Position numbers and translations under genes: made by a program
Notes under the pieces: model-generated
Databases searched by the model: none
What the model was told of the DNA's origin: nothing
What the model saw: only the letters and a program-made list of their open reading frames with translations
From: Cellvibrionaceae bacterium
Lineage (GTDB): Bacteria; Pseudomonadota; Gammaproteobacteria; Pseudomonadales; Cellvibrionaceae
Assembly: GCA_021151615.1 (NCBI GenBank)
Contig: JAGKXA010000144.1
Span: 1-11,391, forward strand
Reading direction: 5' to 3'
Length of the DNA: 11,391 bases
In this document: piece by piece, positions 7,422-11,391 of the stretch
How positions within the stretch are numbered: position 1 is the stretch's first letter
Layout of the letters: each line of letters begins with the position of its first letter

Positions 7422-8477
7422 TCATTTGCGCCAAATTCCAGTGTACACAGAACCACAGTACCACCAACCGGTGCGGGTATAACCCTGGCTAGCTAAAGTG
7501 TTGGATTTGCTGTTGAAACTGCTCAACGTCATACCAAAGTAGGCATACCATGAACCACTCGCTGGAATCCAGGTAGTATTGTAGATCTGGCCGCCATCAG
7601 TACAAGGGAAGGTATCCATCATCACCCCTGAATCGGCAAAGTGATTGAACCAGGCTTGCATACGCTCATCAGGAATATTGTTAACTGTCCAGTAACCCAC
7701 AGAGTGAGGTGCCCACACCATAACTTCGCCATTAGGCAGCTTATTACCATTTAACAAAGTCCAGGGGCCATTAACAGAAGCGGTTTGATTGGTGTAAGGC
7801 GTTGTTTGACCATGGTCAAAATTGATATCAACCGCACTACCCCCGCTAGTCTGCACATGTACATGCAAATGTGGGCCCGATGAATTGCCATTGTTACCTA
7901 CTTTACCCAATACCTGGCCTTTGGTAATACGCGCACCGCCAGTGACTTTCCCCGCGTTGGTCCAGACAGCGCCTATCTCAGGGGTTGGCAGATAAGTGGC
8001 ATTATGCGGGCACAAGTTGGTTGGGATGGAACCCGGTTGGGCATGGGCATAGAGCGCATAATTACCGTCATCCTGCAGCACCCACAAGTGGTTGCCACCA
8101 TAGCCGATGTAGCCTTCAGCAAGCTTGGCATGATTGGAGCCTGGGGTGTTTTCCGGTGCATTACGCCAGCACCCTACAACAGTACCCGAATCCATCGCCC
8201 GGATGTTTGCACCGTAGACGATATAACTGGAGTTCAAGTTTGTGGGAGAAGCATCAGTTTTCAACTGCGACCACTTACCACTGCCTGTATGGCGACGAGC
8301 GACAATATCCTTGGCAGCGGCTTGTGCACCGCCCGACCAGTGAGTAGTGGTGGTATAACGATAATTCAGGTTGATGTCATCAGCGCGCAGCGGGAAATCC
8401 GCAGCGACCGAACAAACTGAAACCAATGCAGATGCAGAAGCGAGAACAACGCGAGCGAGAGTGTGAAATGCGTTCAT
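7422..8477 (-). CDS. Secreted M23-like (LytM-fold) protein with C-terminal repeat domain
   Basis: Probably a secreted peptidoglycan- or glycine-directed metallopeptidase or a catalytically altered relative. The 351-residue protein has a signal peptide ending near VAA|DF (residue 26). The LytM-type domain spans about 60-215: the first motif position reads YIVYGANIRAMDSGTVV (85-101), LYAH is at 142-145, and GPHLHVHV at 201-208. The usual first ligands HxxxD are not present (Val and Asn instead), while His145, His203 and His205 are. CWRNAPENTPG at 103-113 is a family signature. The C-terminus (about 235-350), with WYAYFGMTLSSFNSK...LASQGYTRTGWW...YTGIW, resembles a bacterial tandem repeat domain. 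Four cysteines (103, 156, 291, 341) could form disulfides. AAGGA at 8490-8486 lies 8 bases before the ATG. Confidence 0.8.
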   Translation of the reverse strand: MNAFHTLARVVLASASALVSVCSVAADFPLRADDINLNYRYTTTTHWSGGAQAAAKDIVARRHTGSGKWSQLKTDASPTNLNSSYIVYGANIRAMDSGTVVGCWRNAPENTPGSNHAKLAEGYIGYGGNHLWVLQDDGNYALYAHAQPGSIPTNLCPHNATYLPTPEIGAVWTNAGKVTGGARITKGQVLGKVGNNGNSSGPHLHVHVQTSGGSAVDINFDHGQTTPYTNQTASVNGPWTLLNGNKLPNGEVMVWAPHSVGYWTVNNIPDERMQAWFNHFADSGVMMDTFPCTDGGQIYNTTWIPASGSWYAYFGMTLSSFNSKSNTLASQGYTRTGWWYCGSVYTGIWRK

Positions 8478-8684
8478 AGCAAATATCCTTTTAAAATCGA
8501 AATTGAGTGAGTGGTTCGAAGCTGATTCACCGGGTTAACTTCGTGCCAACAAGCGGTTGTCAGATCCGGCAAGCGTTGTATTTGCAACGCTATGGTGGCC
8601 ATTTTACGAGGATTGAATTGAGAAAATAGTCGCCATTTGCGGAGAGTTTTGTGCGCCATTGGCTGGGAAGTAATTTACGCACGT
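8478..8684. other. Intergenic region upstream of the M23-like gene
   Basis: This part of the 344-base intergenic region between the M23-like and katG genes should hold the M23-gene promoter, but I see no convincing -35/-10 pair on the minus strand. It contains a 7-bp hairpin, AGCGTTG (8572-8578) with CAACGCT (8585-8591). Remaining bases up to 8821 hold the Shine-Dalgarno, the possible small ORF and the large terminator listed separately. A 61-codon open frame on the minus strand (8659-8474) has no ribosome site and no recognisable protein. Confidence 0.5.
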
Positions 8685-8695
8685 TAAGGAGGTGA
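8685..8695 (+). promoter_or_regulatory. Perfect Shine-Dalgarno for a possible small ORF
   Basis: TAAGGAGGTGA is complementary to the anti-Shine-Dalgarno end of 16S rRNA over 11 bases. Its GGAGG core ends 5 bases before TTG 8698. A match this long is rare by chance, which is the reason to consider a real short gene. Confidence 0.55.
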
Positions 8696-8697
8696 AT

Positions 8698-8760
8698 TTG
8701 TCACAAACCGCACCAACAATAGTTAACCAACAACTTATTTCAGGGCTGATTTCCGTATAA
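8698..8760 (+). CDS. Possible 20-residue peptide ORF
   Basis: A TTG start at 8698, 5 bases after the GGAGG core, opens a 20-codon frame that ends with TAA at 8758-8760, 4 bases before a 20-bp terminator stem. The peptide would be MSQTAPTIVNQQLISGLISV: uncharged apart from its ends, with a hydrophobic C-terminal half. No obvious -35/-10 was found upstream on the plus strand. It could be a short regulatory or leader peptide, a fragment, or chance. Nothing is known of its function. It is too short for compositional tests. Confidence 0.3.
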   Translation: MSQTAPTIVNQQLISGLISV

Positions 8761-8764
8761 TTTC

Positions 8765-8809
8765 AAATCAAAAAATACGGCGACCAAAAGTCGCCGTATT
8801 TTTTGATTT
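8765..8809. terminator. Bidirectional intrinsic terminator, 20-bp perfect stem
   Basis: The two 20-base arms, 8765-8784 and 8790-8809, are exact inverted repeats around the loop CAAAA. The GC-rich part GGCGAC/GTCGCC lies next to the loop and each arm ends in a T-rich run in either direction (TTTTTT within). It lies 13 bases past the katG stop and also 4 bases past the small plus-strand ORF, so it can serve both. Confidence 0.92.
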
Positions 8810-8821
8810 CAACAACTTTGG

Positions 8822-11050
8822 TTATTTCACATCAAACCTGTCCAGCATCATTACTTTATTCCAGGCGCTGACAAAATCACGCACAAATTTTTCGTCAGCA
8901 TCATCAGCCGCATAGATTTCGGAAATAGCACGCAGTTCAGCTTGTGAACCAAACACCAAATCTACCGGAGTTGCAGTCCATTTCAATTTACCGGTTTTGC
9001 GATCCAAACCTTCGTACAAGCCTTCCGTTTTTGCAGACTTTTTCCACTGAGTAGACATATCCAGCAAGTTCACAAAGAAGTCATTGCTCAATATGCCTGG
9101 TTTATCAGTGAAAATACCATTTTTGGAACCGTCACTATTCGCTGCCAGTGAACGCAAACCACCGACTAACACTGTCATTTCCGGAACAGTCAGTGACAGG
9201 TAATTAGCGCGTTCTACCAAGGCTTCTGCGGGAGATAAGTAGCTTTCTTTAGAAAAATAATTGCGGAAGCCATCGGCTTTTGGTTCGAGCACGGCGAAAG
9301 ATTCAGCATCGGTTTGCGCCTGGGTTGCATCGACGCGACCAGGCGTAAATGCCACCTCCACAGCATGGCCACCCTTCTTCGCCGCTTGCTCTACTGCTGC
9401 CACACCTGCCAATACAATTAAATCCGCGAGCGAAACTTTTTTACCACCGGTACTTGCCTTATTGAAATCAGCTTGAATTTTTTCCAGCGCTTTTAACACC
9501 TTCGCCGTTTCTTTGGGGTTATTAACCGCCCAGCTATTTTGGGGCGCTAAACGAATGCGCGCGCCATTGGCACCACCGCGCAAGTCAGTGCTACGGAAGC
9601 TGGCCGCCGATGCCCAGGCAGTTCTAATCCACTCTGCTGAATTAATGTTGGACGAAAGAATTTTTGTTTTTAACGCAGTAATATCCGCTGCATTAATTAA
9701 TTCGTGATCAACCCTCGGGAGCGGATCTTGCCAAATCAAATCCTCGGTTGGTGCTTCTGCACCTATATAGCGAATACGTGGCCCCATATCGCGGTGAGTC
9801 AATTTAAACCAGGCTTTTGCAAAGGCAAGTTCAAACTCTTTTGGATTTTCTTTAAAGCGCAGCGAAATTTTGCGGAATTCCGGGTCTTCCTTTAACGCCA
9901 AATCGGTAGTGAACATAATCGGCGCATGGCGTTTGGTTTTATCGTGGGCATCGGGAACCAGATTGGCGGCCTGGCCATCTTTAGGAATCCATTGAATAGC
10001 ACCCGCCGGGCTTCTGGTTTGCACCCAATCAAAGCCAAACAGGTTATCGAGATATTGGGTTGTCCAGGCGATGGAATTAATGGACCATGCCCCCTCAAGC
10101 CCACTGGTGATGGTATCGCCAGCATTGCCTTTTCCGCACTTATTTTTCCAACCCAGACCCTGCTCTTCCACCGATGCCGCTGCCGGCTCTTTACCCACAC
10201 AATCTCCCGGCTTGCGCGCACCATGGGCTTTACCGAAGGTGTGACCACCCGCAATCAGGGCCACGATTTCTTCATCGTTCATCGCCATAGCACCAAATGC
10301 CTGGCGAATATCTTTAGCCGCCAGGAGCGGATCAGGTACACCATTGGGGCCTTCGGGATTTACATAAATCAATCCCATTTGCACCGCCGCAAATGGCTTT
10401 TTCAATTCGCGATTTCCGCTGTGACGCTCGTCACCCAACCATTTTTTCTCACTGCCCCAGTTCACGCGCTCCACTTCCCAATCATCCTCGCGGCCACCAG
10501 CGAAGCCAAAGGTTTTAAAGCCCATGGATTCCAGCGCAACGTTACCGGTCAGCACCATTAAGTCGGCCCAGGAAATTTTGCTACCGTATTTTTGTTTAAT
10601 TGGCCACAACAGACGGCGCGCTTTATCCAGGTTTGCGTTATCCGGCCAACTATTTAACGGTTCAAAACGCTGCTGTCCGCCGGCGGCGCCGCCACGCCCA
10701 TCGTGAATACGATAGGTACCTGCACTGTGCCAGGCCATACGAATAAAAAACGGCCCATAGTGGCCATAGTCTGCCGGCCACCAATCTTGTGATTGGGTCA
10801 TCAGGGTTTTGATATCGGCTTTAACAGCAGCTAAATCCAGTTTTTTAAATTCTTCCGCGTAATTAAAGCCCGCGCCCATAGGATTGGATTCAACCCCATG
10901 CTGGCGCAAGGAACTTAGATCCAATTGCTCGGGCCACCAAAAATTATTGTTCGTAACACTCTCACTTTGTGCGAATACGGTGCCAGATTGCATAATCACT
11001 GAAATACTCAAGGCGAGTACAGACACCATAGGAATGGATTTTCTTAACAT
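8822..11050 (-). CDS. katG: Catalase-peroxidase KatG, exported form
   Basis: Haem enzyme that removes hydrogen peroxide (catalase) and oxidises substrates (peroxidase). The 742-residue protein begins with a signal peptide, MLRKSIPMVSVLALSISVIM...VFA|QS (cleavage near 27), so it is probably periplasmic; most KatG proteins are cytoplasmic. Active-site residues are intact and number as in Mycobacterium tuberculosis KatG: Arg104, Trp107, His108 on the distal side (RMAWHSAGTYR), Tyr229 (LIYVNPEGP), Met255 for the Met-Tyr-Trp crosslink, and proximal His270 (GGHTFGKAHG). Trp322 and Arg420 (LTHRDMGP) are the expected equivalents of the family Trp321 and Arg418. The inactive C-terminal domain follows. 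AGAGGA precedes the ATG by about 7 bases. Signal-bearing members include KatP-type enzymes; the gene may instead be named katG2 or katP. Confidence 0.95.
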   Translation of the reverse strand: MLRKSIPMVSVLALSISVIMQSGTVFAQSESVTNNNFWWPEQLDLSSLRQHGVESNPMGAGFNYAEEFKKLDLAAVKADIKTLMTQSQDWWPADYGHYGPFFIRMAWHSAGTYRIHDGRGGAAGGQQRFEPLNSWPDNANLDKARRLLWPIKQKYGSKISWADLMVLTGNVALESMGFKTFGFAGGREDDWEVERVNWGSEKKWLGDERHSGNRELKKPFAAVQMGLIYVNPEGPNGVPDPLLAAKDIRQAFGAMAMNDEEIVALIAGGHTFGKAHGARKPGDCVGKEPAAASVEEQGLGWKNKCGKGNAGDTITSGLEGAWSINSIAWTTQYLDNLFGFDWVQTRSPAGAIQWIPKDGQAANLVPDAHDKTKRHAPIMFTTDLALKEDPEFRKISLRFKENPKEFELAFAKAWFKLTHRDMGPRIRYIGAEAPTEDLIWQDPLPRVDHELINAADITALKTKILSSNINSAEWIRTAWASAASFRSTDLRGGANGARIRLAPQNSWAVNNPKETAKVLKALEKIQADFNKASTGGKKVSLADLIVLAGVAAVEQAAKKGGHAVEVAFTPGRVDATQAQTDAESFAVLEPKADGFRNYFSKESYLSPAEALVERANYLSLTVPEMTVLVGGLRSLAANSDGSKNGIFTDKPGILSNDFFVNLLDMSTQWKKSAKTEGLYEGLDRKTGKLKWTATPVDLVFGSQAELRAISEIYAADDADEKFVRDFVSAWNKVMMLDRFDVK

Positions 11051-11391
11051 GATTTTTTCCTCTGTTTAAGTGTGAAGAGTCAGGTTAAAACACGAGCGCG
11101 CATTTTTTTGGCGCTTGCAAACGGAGCCATTTTTATAGGTTTTGGCACTTAACTGAACCTTTGAAGAAAAGCGATTTAATCAACCGCAATGAGTCGCTTA
11201 AAAAAACAAAAACCATGCAAGGCAATAAACCTTGGCAAACTGATTTTATAAAATCGCTTCTCGGGAATGATTATAAGAACAACATTCACCCACAGAGTTC
11301 GTATTTTTAACTATAAGGTCAGTTGAAAATTACAATTAACATTTGCGTAAAATTTTATTTAAACTGAATGTCAATTTATTCACATACCCCT
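11051..11391. promoter_or_regulatory. katG upstream region: candidate promoters and inverted repeats
   Basis: This 341-base AT-rich stretch has no gene. Minus-strand candidates for katG promoters are a -10 TATAAA at 11137-11132 (weak -35; leader about 75 bases) and a perfect TATAAT at 11275-11270 (also no good -35), both compatible with an activator-dependent promoter. Inverted repeats include the 14-bp palindrome GATTTTATAAAATC (11242-11255), CAAGG/CCTTG (11218-11234), AAGCGA/TCGCTT (11169-11199) and a hairpin around 11095-11118. A clear OxyR site could not be identified; an ATAG at about 11320 is an isolated match. A TTGACA sits at 11374-11369 with no good -10. Confidence 0.4.
11200..11234 (-). 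terminator. Possible terminator or attenuator in the katG leader
   Basis: On the minus strand, CCAAGG...CCTTG (11235-11218; 5-bp core stem, loop of 7) is followed by CATGG and then TTTTTGTTTTTTT (11212-11200). The stem is short, so this is weak. It may end a gene to the right of the window, or act on a transcript starting near 11263 from the TATAAT at 11275-11270. Confidence 0.35.

Noticed and set aside
8474..8659. A 61-codon minus-strand frame ending with an ATGA overlap on the M23-like gene
   Set aside because: No ribosome binding site before its ATG, no recognisable domain, and the overlap could be chance; the M23 gene has its own ribosome site.
9926..10561. 211-codon plus-strand frame inside katG
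   Set aside because: Shadow frame opposite a strongly conserved gene, with no domain and no ribosome site that I could see.
11310..11330. OxyR site upstream of katG
   Set aside because: Only one ATAG-like quarter is good; the other three expected ATAG/CTAT blocks do not line up.

Overview
The window looks like a chromosomal piece of a Gram-negative bacterium, most likely a gammaproteobacterium close to Cellvibrio and its relatives. The reasons are an outer-membrane TonB-dependent receptor, a periplasm-directed KatG, a secreted M23-type protein of a kind I associate with that group, and moderate GC. The genus is an inference. No tRNA, rRNA, CRISPR array, insertion sequence or integrase is visible.

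Layout. (1) 175-2301, plus strand: a TonB-dependent outer-membrane receptor. All other sizeable genes are on the minus strand. (2) 5629 down to 2291: a compact cluster of a short YtrA-type GntR repressor (GTG start), an ABC-2 type ATPase, its permease (ATGA overlap with the ATPase) and an OpgC-like acyltransferase-3 membrane protein. A clear -35/-10 pair sits inside a cluster of CTGTGTATA-type repeats just upstream of the repressor, so the cluster is probably autoregulated. The acyltransferase end overlaps the receptor end by 11 bp. (3) 6600-5740: an RluA-family pseudouridine synthase with an S4 domain, closed by a strong intrinsic terminator (5676-5700). (4) 7204-6752: a DUF5675 protein whose conserved His...Gly-Cys pattern recalls L,D-transpeptidases. 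(5) 8477-7422: a secreted M23-like protein with degenerate first zinc ligands and a C-terminal repeat-like domain, followed by its own terminator. (6) 8685-8809: a consensus Shine-Dalgarno with a possible 20-residue ORF on the plus strand, running into a 20-bp perfect stem that also terminates katG. (7) 11050-8822: a catalase-peroxidase with a signal peptide, preceded by a 341-nt AT-rich leader with several inverted repeats.

How the parts may work together. The GntR/ABC/permease/acyltransferase set looks like an envelope-stress or envelope-modification unit; the role of the acyltransferase in it is inferred from position only. The DUF5675 and M23-like genes are neighbours that could both act on peptidoglycan, but a terminator separates them, so they are probably not one operon. 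KatG would detoxify peroxide in the periplasm. The rest is housekeeping (pseudouridine synthase) or nutrient uptake (receptor). The least explained signals are the GntR operator-promoter, the small ORF at 8698-8760, and the leader of katG.
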